Both the position numbers and the translations under genes were made by a program. 64,000 bases of DNA, taken from NCBI RefSeq assembly GCF_020740795.1, contig NC_067295.1:186001-250000 (forward strand), read 5' to 3'. Positions 52,401 through 64,000 of this stretch are shown piece after piece. Source of the stretch: Apus apus. Taxonomy: Eukaryota; Chordata; Aves; Apodiformes; Apodidae. The notes beneath the pieces were generated by a model. It saw only the letters and a program-made list of their open reading frames with translations, was not told the DNA's origin and did no database searches. Every line of letters starts with the position of its first letter. The stretch's first letter is position 1.

Positions 52401-55400
52401 GGGATCTTAAAGGCAAGAAAAGAGCAGCCCAGCATTCCACAGAACGTGGGTATGACTAAAGAAAGGCCAGACACAGAATGTGCTAAAGGAGGTAAATATG
52501 GAATTTCTGCATTTGCCTCCAAAGCAGATCTCTACCATCACTGAGCAGGGCCTGTGAGAAGCAGATTCAGAGACATGGCTGAAGAGTTCAGCTGATGCAT
52601 AGCTCCTGACATGGAGAGACATTACAGTTTCAGAGCAGAGTGCTGTTAACTGATAGAGCTCCTGCCATCCCTGAAAGCCTCTGTGCTGCTGAAGGGCCTA
52701 CAAGCTCTTTAAAGTCCAGATTTATTCCAGTCCACTCCTATCTTTTAGGTTGCTATAATGAAGCAGCTAGTAAGTCAGGCATAATTGCTGGCAGGCATTC
52801 AAGTTTAAGACACTGCACAAGAGCATTCACAGAACTATATTTATCATTTTATTCTTTTAAATAAAGCAAAAGTGAATGCTGCTTCTTCATTACAAATGTC
52901 TCAGTGCTCTACATGCAAAAGGTTTGTTGAGATTGATGGAATTCATAAACATCCTTTATTTACTACTGCAAAGTTAATAATTAAGCAGAAGTGAGAATAT
53001 CCATTAATTCTGTTTTAAAAATAATTCCTGCCCTAATTCCAAGCAAAAAGCCTATGTAAATTAGTGACTGGACACATAGGGATGATGCACTAGAACTACA
53101 AAGGGAGGGTTAATTTTTTCCATTCTGGATGAACTAAATGCAGTGGTCAGACACTGGTGAGTGCAGAATTTTCCTGATTGCAGCTGAGGGTGTTCTGCCT
53201 CAGGATGGTGCCCCTTTCCCCATCCACGGTACACAGACTGCATCCCTTGTCTCTGCCCCACTCCCAGTGGATGCTGTGGGCACTGCCAGCAAGCTCAGGC
53301 CCTTGTTGAAACTGCAGTGTAAAGTGTTATGGGTTGTGGAAAATCACCTCCTGCCCACAGTCCAAAGAAGTGGGTTCTCTTGCAGAGAAATCCTTTGTTT
53401 CAGTGCTGTTATTTCCTCTTGGCTACGTTGCTGTTCCCCTCTCCGGTGTTGCTCCCCTGGCTCCTGTGGGGCTCAGCTGGGAGAAGGGGGAGCCCAGAGG
53501 GAAGAGCCCCGTGGGGCTGGCTTCAATGGTCAGGATGGGCTGGGAGGGCCATGTGGGAAGGCTGCACATGGGACCCTTGGAGCACTTCTAAGTGCCATGA
53601 GCTGTTGCCCTGTGGGGAGAGGTTGGCTGCAAGACTGTCCTTCCTAGCCTTTCCTGCCATACCACTGCTGCAGCTGTTCCTCAGCTCATTGGTGTGTCCT
53701 TTCTTATGGCTGTCCATGCTCCTGCTTCCACTCCTGCCTCTCTTTGTACCCACTGCCCTGCATTCTTCCACCTCTCCCTGCTCCTGCCCACCTCCCTACC
53801 TTGCTTCAGCTGTGTCCCTCCCTCTTGCTGCTTTGCTTTCCTGATGAAGAGGCCTTCTATCCATCCTGCTGCTGGATGGCACCATGAGCTTCCATGCCTG
53901 CCAGACAGTCCAATTGTCATTTAAAGGTGCTGACTCTGGGAGCCTTATCCCCGTCAGGCAAGACTGAGAGTCTGTCTGATTTAACAAAGCAGGGAAACAA
54001 GCCAGTCAGAGTTATCTCGATCTGAAACATATTCTAGAAGCGATTAGCTGCCTAAACTTACACTGTAATTATCTGTGCTGAGTGGCTTCTGCACATCATT
54101 GCCCATTTTTCTGTTTTTATTTAAGTTGATAATGGAAAATTAATAAAGCCTTAGTTCCACTCTGATTTTGACACTTGTGCCAGAAAATATCTGAAGATTA
54201 ACATTTTTGTGTTCACAATAGTTAGATTAATATTTAATTTGCTGGCATCCAGCAAGCTGATTAGTTTTCCTCTGATATGGCTTAACTTTGTAATTACAGG
54301 AACTGGCTCCTCCTGGTTTGTGCCTGGGGCAAGAGGTTCAGAGACTGTTCTGACATCACTGTGACCACAGTTTCACCAGGCTGATGCACTGTGAGGTTAT
54401 CATCATCTGAAATCTCCGCTCTTGGAAAGAGGTAAAGACTGAGACCTGCTCCATATCTTCTGAGGACAGAGATCTGTCCTTGATTGCATTTAAACTAAAG
54501 GGAGAGTGTAAAAAAAGGTGCAGCCATATCAAGTCTCAAGGAATGTGTGATGTTCACCTGCTGATGGATGCCAAGCCTTCCTTGGTGACACAGCCCACTG
54601 GGTGCTGCAGGTGCAGGGGAGATCCCACAGCACTGCAGTGTCTTAGACTGGGGGCGAGCAGAGCTTGAGCTACAGGAGATATCCCCTCCCTCCCTTGCTG
54701 GTGATCCTCTGCTGGGCAATGCTGCAGGCAGGTGCTGACAGTGACAAGCTATTGAAAGACCACCAGCACAGAGGCAGTCTGAGAGGAAGCTCAGTGTGGC
54801 ATGGAGGGCCTCTCTTTGGCCATAACCATGAGCAGATGCTTGTGAAAATCCTATGGCAGACATGACATGGATTACATGATTATTTGCCAGCAGTCTTCAG
54901 AGATCCTGCTGACAGTCTTTCTGGAGTAGTGGTTGTGTCTGACCATGACACTGAACTAGCAGGTGGGACTTTGCTCCAGGTGTGTCTCTGAAGCCTCTTG
55001 AAACCCATGAATATGTCTGGACTCCATAGTGTTCTGGGCAGAGGCACATTTGATTCTGTGGTCATGCTGCCCTTCCATTCTCAGTCTGATATAAAATAAT
55101 TTCATTGGCACCTCATGATTCCTGTGTTGTGACAGCAGGGACTTCTGTTCATTGGGTGTGTTCTGCTGATCTCTCCTGCTAGGGATGGTCCCACCTTCCT
55201 GAAGGCAGATGAGTTTTCTGCCTGAGTTGTGCTGTACCCTCCCTCTGCCTGTTCTCAGGGAGGCAGGGACAACAGGCAGACTCAGATCCTTTGTGCCCAG
55301 GACTACACTCCCAACACTTCCTTCACAAATGGGACACCACCTGCCACTCAGTTGTCCAAGTGATTAAGCCTTCCCTGTTTTCTCAGAAAGAACTATGGCT

Positions 55401-57539
55401 CAGAATCAAATTCAGGCTTTAGAATTAACCCATCTGTAATGTCCATTAAGTCTGGATCCCCCTGACCAGTCATGCAAAGTAACATCTCGTCTTAGTGCCA
55501 TATTCATCTTGCGCTGTCAGTTTTACCCAACTCCTAAGCAGTCAGTAATAGCAGGACTGTCAGGGTTTTGTTATTCATTAGTTTTCACTCAGTTGAAGAA
55601 TATATAGTTGTCATAATATGGCACATTGCACTGGGAACATCTCCCCATGCAGGCAGGGATTAGGGCCATTTTTCAAATGCTGCTGACTGTTACTTTGTTC
55701 ACTGTTTGAAGGGAAAAACTCTTGTTAGAACTCCATTTAGAACATTACTTTGACAGAGCCTAGTGGGCAGGTTTTGCATCCTCTCTGATAGTTAGAGGAC
55801 AAGGGGGCGCTGGTGACAGGGTGCAGTGCTAACCCCTCTGGCAGTATGTGCCCAGTGCTGCAGGCTCAGTTCTTGTTCATGCCCCCAGAGCTAATGGGTG
55901 AACCTCACCAGAATCCACTCGTTCAGCAGCTGACTGTACAAGAGCTGCTGAGCCTCCATCCCTCATCACTGCCCTCCAGAACTGTCTGCCAAAACTCAAT
56001 GAATGTGAAGTTCAGATATTTTGTTTAGCTGCAATACAATCCTGACCAGGTGAGGAAAGCACTAGGCTTGTGCCACAATGACCTGAGCCCTGATAGTAGC
56101 CAGTCTATGGGCAGCTGGTCTTCCTCAGCAGAGGGATGGGAGATGAAAGGAATAAATCTGGTAAAACTGGGAAGGAAAAGTTGATCTTACATGGAAAATG
56201 TGAAGATAGCCACAAGTCTGCAAGGTAGTGTGAAGGGAACATGTCTGAGAAGGGGAAACCATTTCATGCCAAAGGGTCCAGTTGTGTCCCCACCACAGGG
56301 GCCCTGGGATAAGGACCTTCTGCAGTAATATTCTTGCTGAGACACAGAGCACCTCAATTCTCACGTACAGAGGGCAAAGTGGGAGGTGTGCCAAGTCCAT
56401 GCAGAGCTGGCTTCCTGTGGAGCTTAGGGAAGGCTGGTCAGGTAACACCCTCAAGTTTGTAATCTCATGTCTCCTCAGGCCTGAGGACTATTGGGTTCAC
56501 GGGCAGCTTAATTATGGAAAGGAGAATTGAGTAACGTTCAGAACTGCACCATTATTGAACAAGTAGAGCAGATCTTTGTATCAAAGCTGGATAGACTGAG
56601 AAGAGGGGAAGGAGTGGGGCTGTATGTCTGAGCCAGGACACTTCCATACTCAGCTCTTCTAAGTTACTTTTGATCATCTGAACAGCTATCTCCAGAGAGC
56701 TGTGGGAAGGAGTTATGGCAAATACTGTAGAGCACACAGTCCAGCCACAGCTCCCACAAGGATGGTGTCCTGCTTGCTTTTAGACCAAAGCAGCAAGTGG
56801 AACAGCTGCTGCTGATGGGTGTTCTGAGCTGTGGTGTGTCTCTGGACTTCACAAAAGGCAGAAAAATGAAAAAGGAAAATTGATCTCTCAAGGACAAACA
56901 AATCAAACCAGTAACCTCTGCTAGAGCTCATAGCCTACTTAAACACAGGTCTGGACTAGAACATTTGTTGCAACCATTTAGTGACCCATGTTCTTCCCAG
57001 ATTCACCTTATGAACTGGAAAAAGCAATTTGTCTGCCCATGTGCCCTGAAGTACAGTTATTTGTTAAATCTACACGCTTCAGAAATCCTAGAATTGAATC
57101 CTGGATATGTAGAGAGAAAAGCAAATAAAGCTAGCCATGATATGTCATTTTTATGTAGATAATACACTGATAAGGCCTAGTTTATTACCTTTATGTCTTA
57201 AGACCAGTCAAGCCTCATGGGGTCTCACCTTCATCCTAGTCATAAAAGTACAATAAGGCAGGAGAAGGAGAGTTTGAAAAAGGAGAGCCAGAAATCCTGT
57301 TTGCCTGTGGAGGTGTCCAAGTGCTTTCTCTCCAAGCTTTACAGTTCACCCAGTGCTGTCTAGCTCATCATGTAGCTGGCCCATCAGCTGTCCCTGGCTG
57401 CTCTGGGGCCAGGCTCGTGCATGCTGCCCCTGGCGTGGCTGCAGGGAGCCCTTGGGGTGCTGCCATCTCCAGGGCATGGTGCCCATGGCTGCCCAGGGTG
57501 GCTGTGGCACTCACCCTTGTGCTCTGTTCTCCTTTGCAG

Positions 57540-57613
57540 AATCTGACCTTCCTTCTTTGAAAAATTGTTGCAGTAAGAAAGCCCAGGCTGAAACCGAGTT
57601 ATTGACGAGAACA
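57540..57613 (+). other. Exon-like segment A (unconfirmed)
   Basis: A good acceptor (TGTTCTCCTTTGCAG) precedes 74 bases ending ACA|GTAAGAA, a good donor. One frame is open through it (ESDLPSLKNCCSKKAQ and on), entering in phase 1 and leaving in phase 0. I do not recognise the peptide. It may be an exon of a non-coding RNA or chance. Confidence 0.2.
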
Positions 57614-59879
57614 GTAAGAATATCACCTGTGAACTGGGGATAAATAATAAGGTAAGAGAAACACAAGGCGCAGAGAGGGTAATGAAAACCACAATATCTA
57701 GGGATATTTCTAAATGAAAAAAAAAATCTTCACACTGAAATTGCAAAATGATGCATCTCAGTGTATTAATTTTGCCCAACACAGTGTGCCTGAAGAACTG
57801 TTGACACTTTCTGCTAGCTTTGGGGAGTCTGATGGGCTAAGCAGAGCAACAGAACTTGGGCCTCCCTGTTCAGCATGGCTTGGTCTTTGGGGCCACTGGA
57901 GGGGAGCAAGCTCTGCACATCTGTGTCTGCCTTCCCTGCGGGCCTGCAGCTCCAGGTGTCGGTCCCGGGAGGCAGCATGAGCTGGGGCCTCTGTGTGGGG
58001 GGGCAGGAGAGAGGAGGATCACCCCAGGAAAGCCTCTGATGCTGTGGCTGCCATTCTGTCAGAGTATTCCTTCATGTTATGAAGTAGGGGAACAAATTGG
58101 AGCAGATGAGGATCAAAATCTCTGTGGGGAACTTGCAGTCAAATCTCAGAAATCTGAGGAGATTGGTTTATTTTTAATTATATAGGATTATAGTTTGTCT
58201 GTTTAATTCAACCCAAGTGACATAATATCTTTCATTTGGACTTATTACCCGCAGCAGTTAGTCGGTTGGAAGCAGACCTAGGGCAGGGCATTTTGTCATT
58301 ATTTTAAATTTTCTCTATCTGACAAAATTGAAGGCCTTGAGAAGACTAGAGCCATTGTAAAGGATAGAGCATCAGAGAATAGGTCACAGTGTATTAAAGA
58401 ATGAAAATTGATTCATTCTTTCCTCTGTTGAATAAGCAGCTGTACTTTGGTCCCTGTGATCCATGAAATAAGCTGTCAGGGAAATAGGAGATGTGCCACA
58501 TTTGAACTTCACTCATTGATTCCATTCTGATCCAAGGTACAGTTTTAAATGCATTACAGCAGATGCAGAATCTGCAGCAACAACAGCAGCTAGGCCTAGC
58601 TTGTGCCAGTTGTCTGGGCTATTTGCTTTTAAATTAATCAGTGCTTTATAATGCTGGGACTCATTTACTTAGGTCATCTGGTCAGAGCCAGCTAACAGGA
58701 GGAATTTCACAAAAGCAACATTTGTTAGTTTTAAATAAAATCAAAGGCTACAGAGCAGGCTCAGGAGGAGTGGTTCTAACAAGATCTATTGGCCCTTTTA
58801 TCTGGAGAAGCAATTTTCAGGCAATTCAGAGATTCTAACAGTAATCAATGTAAGAAGTGGTAGCGGAGACTTCTAGAATATGGGATTACTAGCTGGAGCA
58901 TGTTAGGCCAATGATTGCCTGCAACTGTAATAGACTGTTTAGCTGCAAAATTAAATGGAGGACATTCCCATTATTGCATAAAAGCCATGCCCAGCTTTAT
59001 TTTTTATAACAGAGCACACCCTCTTTCTTTACACATTTCCCAAGTGAAAAATTAACCTTGTGCTGTCCCTACATGAGCTGGCACAGGCAGGATGCAGGAA
59101 CAACCACAAAACCATGGATAAAATGCAGAGTAGATTTGTTCTCATTACCTTGGCAAGGGGGGGATCCCTGGGGCAGCAGGTGGGGAGGGCAGAGGAGGGC
59201 ACAGCAGAGTAGAGGCTGCAGGTGGGGCTGGGTCCTGCTGGGGCTGTTTGCCACTGTGCTTTGGTCTTTCCCACAGCTGGGTGGGAATCACAAGCATGTT
59301 CCATAGGGTGCCTCTGAGTCTATTGCAGCCCTGTGCTATCTAAACATGGATGTTCTGCTTATCCAACATACAAGGCCAAACCACAATCAGTATGATATAT
59401 GTATGATACATGTCTTCAACAACCCAGCTGCAAGTCACCTGAGTGTGTTTACAATCCTCCTTGCTGTTCTTCCATTACGTTCCCACAGTTCTTAAGTAGT
59501 GCACAGAGAACTGCCTGCCACTATAATTTGCTATAGTAAGTCTATTTTATCCATGCTGAAGTGACTTTTGCTTGTTTTGTGAGTTCTTACAAGTTATATT
59601 AAATAAAACATCATTTTTACTGCCTTTGCTTTATTTGCCTCAAAATTGTGATTCATAAAGATGGATTTTTATAATTAAGGTAGAAATGAGAAATAACCCC
59701 CTATATATAATTTAAAATGTTGAAATTATAGACACTATCTAACTTATGCCTTAAATCACGGGAACAAACTGTTCCCCATTAGCGGCCCTAATTAAATCCA
59801 TTTTTCTATGCGTCTTTGGCAAATTCAATTTTTTTGTAAAGCAGTATTAAGCTCGCTTTTATTTCCTCTTGCTTTGCAG

Positions 59880-60007
59880 AATTCTTTGTTTGAGATGAAT
59901 AATAGGTCAAATATGGTATGTGACAGCTCTGCAGACTCCGAAGATGTAACACGAACAAAGCTGGCATAAGAGCACTGCTGAGGCTTTAGAAGCATCTCGA
60001 CTGTCAG
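59880..60007 (+). other. Exon-like segment B (unconfirmed)
   Basis: The acceptor TTTCCTCTTGCTTTGCAG and donor TGTCAG|GTAGGA bound 128 bases. In phase 0, compatible with segment A, it reads NSLFEMNNRSNM and on to a TAA after 29 codons. Composition around it differs from its neighbours. Whether it is transcribed is unknown. Confidence 0.2.
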
Positions 60008-60809
60008 GTAGGAGCACTACCATCCTGGCCTGGGGAGTTTATGTGTGGTGCTAGAATTGGCAAATATCATATAGCAAAGGGGCTGTGGAAAGGTGGAGGA
60101 GGCTTGGGAAGGAGAGGGGAAGTACTGAAGCAAGCAGCGTGCTGTTCCCCCTCCACACAGGGCCTTCAGGTGTTGCACTCCTGAGCTCCAGGCTGCCACC
60201 CACTGGTGTTGTCCTTGGCTTTTTATGAGGAATGGGCAGTTTCAGAGGAGTGGAGAGGAGGAAACTTTCTGAGGAGAGCCAGCTCTGCTTTTCTTCAATA
60301 TGTGCAGTCATCTGGAGATGTGTTTTCTCCAAGGCTGAGGGCTTGACTGGCCATCCTCATGTGTGGAGATGAACTGACTGGCAGCCACCACAGCAGCCCC
60401 AGAGCAGCAGGTCTGCTCCTGTCCTCAAGTGACTCCATTGCTCACTTGCTGTAACGATCGACTTCAGCCTTTGATTTCCTCTGTGGAGCATATTGGAAAG
60501 AGAGAGGCTGAGCTGTGAGCATTAATAACAGTGAATGATAACAGTGCGAGTTCCACAAGCTTTAACAATCAAATGAATCAGCAATCAGGACGGTTTCATT
60601 AATAAATACTTGCTGGGGTTAGATGACAAGGCAGCTGGTGCCAGAGGTCTGTTTATGAGCTAAAGGCACTTATCCTGTGTGATCCACCTCTCAGCCCCTT
60701 TGCTCACCTGGTGGGTCCCACATTCTTCTCCATCATCTGCCATGGAGGAGACAGGGGCCAGAATGAGCAAAGGAGCAGATGGCTTGGGTTGTGTTGCTCT
60801 TCTGGTATC

Positions 60810-61255
60810 TGTATTGGGTTTATGTGGCAAGATTTTGGTAGCTGGGGCGAGGGGGGGCTATGAGGGTGGCTTCTGTGAGAAGATGCCAGAAGCTGCCCCC
60901 TGTTGAACACAGCCTCATCCAGCTGGCTCCAAGACAGACCCGCCATTGGCCAATGTTGAGCCCATCAGTGATGGTGTGTCTCTGTAATAAGATATTTAAG
61001 AAGGGGTGAAAACTGCTGTGCAATGGCAGCTGGGAGAGAAGAGCAGGAGTATGTGAGAGAAGTAACTCTGCAGACACCAAGGTCACTGAAGAAGGACGGG
61101 GAGGAGATGCTTCCAGCACTGGGTTAGAGATTCCCCTGCAGCCCATAGCTGTCCATGGTAGAGCAGATTCCACCCCATAGCCCATGGAGCAGGTAGATGT
61201 GGCTGTGACTCCCTGGAGAGCTGACGCTGGAGCAGGCTCCCGGCAGGACCTGTGG
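60810..61255 (+). mobile_element. Truncated endogenous retrovirus LTR (avian ERVL-like)
   Basis: It starts TGTATTGGGTTTATGTGGCA and includes GGCTCCAAGACAGACCCGCC, ATATTTAAGAAGGGG (a TATA-like region) and GAGCAGGCTCCCGGCAGGAC. From memory this resembles a family of LTRs abundant in songbirds, whose usual 3' end is missing here. No viral genes or partner LTR are present, so it is a solo or truncated copy. Confidence 0.75.
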
Positions 61256-63406
61256 CTCATCTTTCTGCTGCTTTCCCTTTGGGTGAGCTGGAGCTAGGCT
61301 GGTATATAACCTCATACACAGAGCAAATTCCAGAGCAGCCCTGCTCATAAGGCTTTTACTATAGCAACAAAAAAAGGAAATGCAGGCTTTGTTCAGTATG
61401 GGTTGAAATCCAGTACAAAGCAGTTGTAATTCAGCTGAGGAGGGTTTAAGGGCCAACAACCAATGTGTTCATTTATTTCAGGAAAAGAGAATTACATCGT
61501 CTGTAATCATGATTAAAGGAGCTGTTAATGTCTTTTTCAGGTTTTCCTGCTACCATGAAAGCAATACATGTGGTTTTCTCTCTTTGGAATTTGTAGCAAA
61601 TATGTCATCTCCCTTTTTTGTCTGGGCTGTTTGAAGTCAGTTTTGCAAACTTCCATGTTTTAAATAACACAAACTATTTTCTGCTGGAACCCCTACCCTG
61701 AGGCACGTGATGCTAACAGAAAGAGCAATTGTTTTCAAAAGAAGTCATAGCGTTCAGGGGTAAAAAAGAACACTCTACAGTTATAAGGAGTAAAACGGAG
61801 AGCTGTCACTTTGAGGATCTGTGCAAGAGTTAGGTTGCCTGCCAGGAGATGCCTCCCTTAAAAAGGCATGGAAGTTCACCTCAAAGACAGGGATGGTGAA
61901 CCTCATTCCAGCATGTCATCCAATCATTTCTGGCTACCTTTGTGCATTCAAGTGACTCTGCTTCCAGTCTCTGAACCTCCTGCACTCTGCCATGCCTGGC
62001 AACTAGGAGCTTTCATCAGGCTCAACATCACGAGCTACTTATACAGCACACTCCAGATGCTTGTGGTGAGCGTGACTTGTTAGGTCAAGTGGAAGTGGTG
62101 TGAGCTCAGGTGAATCTTCACAGTGAAGAAGAGTGCAGGTTGGCACTTCTGAGGGCTTGCTGCTGCCATCTCCTGTGCCAAAAGGAGTATCTCTGCGTTT
62201 GTCTCCTGTTATGTCCTCTGTGACCAAGGATTTTGGAGTGCAGAGGTGCTGTAAGGTCACAGTGTGTGTGTGCCCAGAGAGAGCAGTGATAGGGCTTCAA
62301 GCTTTCAGTGGTTTATAAGTCCCTTTTCTCTTTGGTGGCATCTGTTGGTTCGGCCACCCAGCACCTGGGCAGGTCAGCATCGCTGAGCACATCTGCTGAC
62401 ATCCAGTGCAGTCCATGCTTTTGACCTTTAAGCTTTGGTCATTCTTTTGGGCTTCATTCCCAGACTGCTTTCATCTCACAGGATTAACAGGGCTTGTAGT
62501 GGTAACAAAAAACCACAAGAGTGACTTGCAAAATGAACATCTAGCTCACAAGAGGAAGCACTGTGGATGCTGGCGTGTTCCTGACGTGTCAGTGCACCTT
62601 GTTGCTTGGTAGTTGTGGTAGGTCTGTTACATCTTGCTGTAGCAGTCTGTTGAATTTCACACTTTACCTACAGTCTATCTTCTAATGCTCTCAAGATCTG
62701 TGTAAGATCTTCACTTTTTTTCCAGGTCATGCTTGGAGTTCTTGTGTGTTACAGATGTGGTCTCTGTGTGTTGACAGTGCAGCAGGTCTCTGGGCATGGC
62801 CATAGCTGTTACTGCCTCACAAGAACAAAGAGTCATGCAGCAGCCCTGGAATATCAATATCAGTTAAAAGTGACCAATGCAGATATGAATTATTAAATCT
62901 ATTAGGATGGAGCTGCCATAATGAAGTGTCAAATTCTTCACAAACCCAATTCCTATTAAGAAGACCTAAGATTAAAAGCAGAGTAGATTCTGAAATGATG
63001 GGAACTGAGAGGAATGAGAGAACAGAGTATTGATCATTCGCACCAGTCATGTCTGTTTCTGTTTAGAAATATGAAAAACAGATTAATGAATTAATGATTC
63101 AGTGTCAAAAAGGGGCCCAGAGGAAGCAAGTCTATTTAAGTCATATGACTGTGACTGTAAAAACCTAAGCACTGTTGGGAGCAGAGAAGCAGACAGAAAA
63201 GGGGGAGGGGCTGCATGACAGTGGTTACAAAACTCTAGGACAGACAAGGCAGGGAAAGGGTATATCAGATTTTAATCCCATGACAGGGACTGGGCATTGA
63301 AGGTCTGGGTTGTCAGGGCAAAGCAGCAGGCAGCACACAGATAAGAGATAACTAGCTCTATCATGCACTGGGATGAAGTTCAAGTTTTGCAGCTCAGCCA
63401 GGAGCA
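61256..63406. other. Gene-poor region, nothing recognised
   Basis: I find no coding exon, RNA gene or clear transposon in this 2.1-kb stretch. Its short open frames have no recognisable motifs. Confidence 0.5.
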
Positions 63407-63436
63407 GTCGTGGTGGGTTAGCCCTGGCCGGCTGCC
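63407..63436 (+). mobile_element. Possible LTR 5' fragment of a second family
   Basis: GTGGTGGGTTAGCCCTGGCC resembles, from memory, the 5' end of a different avian LTR family that begins TGTGGTGGGTTGACCCTGG. Only about 30 bases match before the inverted LTR fragment begins. Confidence 0.35.
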
Positions 63437-63610
63437 ATCACAGAAGCACCACCACTGGTGTTGCAGGTGGGCTCAGCTTTGAGCAGCAGTGGGTCTGTCT
63501 TGGAGCCGGCTGGAAGTGGCTTTGTCTGAGACAGGAGCAGTCTCGTCTCACCAAGACCACCCTCCGCAGGCCCCAGCTGCCAAAACCTCCCGTGAAAAAC
63601 CAAAGGAACA
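63437..63610 (-). mobile_element. Inverted, diverged copy of the 60.8-kb LTR
   Basis: Read on the minus strand from 63610, this gives TGTTCCTTTGGTTTTTCACG, then GAGGTTTTGGCAGCTGGGGC and CCGGCTCCAAGACAGACCCA. These line up with the first 150-200 bases of the 60810-61255 element. It is shorter and more diverged, and has no coding content. Confidence 0.65.
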
Positions 63611-64000
63611 GTGCAGACACTGCCACAACTGGGAAGAATTTGTGTTTGCGCTGAAACCTGTGCAGGTGTTCTGGTTTTTCCTTACTGAAGCAGAGTGCTT
63701 TTTCCTTGCTAAAGCCTGAATCCACATCCAGGAAGTCAGAAAGTGCAGAAGGTTAGAAAAATGAGACCAAGGTATGAGGCAGAAATCCACACCCTGAGTT
63801 AGCCTTTTGAAGCTGAGGCTTATGACAGGAACTGATAAAAGATGTAGAAACAAAGTTAAAGAGAGATTTCTGATATAATGTTTCCAAGAATAACAGTTAT
63901 CAGCTTTTCTTAGCATACAGTATAAATTTGCATGTCTGACTTTTTTGATCACTTCTCATATTTATACACGTGTGCCTTTATGGGTTTGTCCTCCTGAATA
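63611..64000. other. Window end, nothing recognised
   Basis: I see no gene, RNA or repeat in the last 390 bases. Confidence 0.5.

Larger units (their letters stand above)
46412..60809. other. Gene-poor region with non-coding islands of unusual composition
   Basis: I see no protein-coding gene. Some stretches, notably 50860-51230, 53960-54300, 58380-58980 and 59560-59900, are AT-rich with many TAAT/ATTA cores and few signs of decayed repeats, as is common for conserved non-coding elements. That is an impression that needs alignment to test. Two exon-like segments at 57540-57613 and 59880-60007 are listed separately. Confidence 0.4.

Overview
This window is vertebrate nuclear DNA, almost certainly from a bird. 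It holds three complete multi-exon genes that I could assemble exon by exon from splice sites and reading-frame phase: IL4R (minus strand), NSMCE1 (plus) and KDM8/JMJD5 (minus). This is the mirror image of the human 16p12.1 block KDM8-NSMCE1-IL4R. The avian call rests on short introns, a CR1-type retrotransposon 3' end at about 46.3 kb, and LTR fragments like those common in passerines. The exact species is not determinable by eye.

Layout. Positions 1-4.9 kb lie downstream of IL4R and I recognise no exon there (IL21R would be expected further left). IL4R occupies 4.9-16.25 kb, with nine coding exons giving a predicted 1122-residue protein, plus a 5' intron reaching toward a CpG island at 20.3-21.6 kb. 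That island is probably a shared divergent promoter for IL4R and NSMCE1, and it contains a G/C-rich minisatellite. NSMCE1 runs 22.1-28.2 kb (seven coding exons, 261 aa). KDM8 runs 35.7-29.6 kb (seven coding exons, 410 aa) and is tail-to-tail with NSMCE1. A second CpG island (34.6-36.0 kb) covers the KDM8 start. From about 36.1 kb to the end the DNA is gene-poor: I see no protein-coding gene, one CR1 3' end, two or three LTR fragments, and one weak candidate for an unannotated spliced transcript (57.5-60.0 kb).

Function. The genes are neighbours by conserved synteny, not a pathway. IL4R is the cytokine-binding and signalling chain for IL-4/IL-13 (JAK/STAT6). NSMCE1 is the RING/winged-helix subunit of the SMC5/6 genome-maintenance complex. 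KDM8 is a JmjC Fe(II)/2-oxoglutarate oxygenase.

The standout is in the IL4R cytoplasmic tail. A 54-bp (18-residue) tandem array carries nine copies of a Tyr-Lys-Ser-(Cys/Phe) motif that resembles the STAT6-docking motif of mammalian IL4R. Seven of the nine copies have Cys instead of Phe at +3. The position matching the human I4R/IRS docking tyrosine just before the array is Gln. This looks like recent expansion and homogenisation of a signalling motif, with possible consequences for how IL-4 signal strength is set in this lineage.
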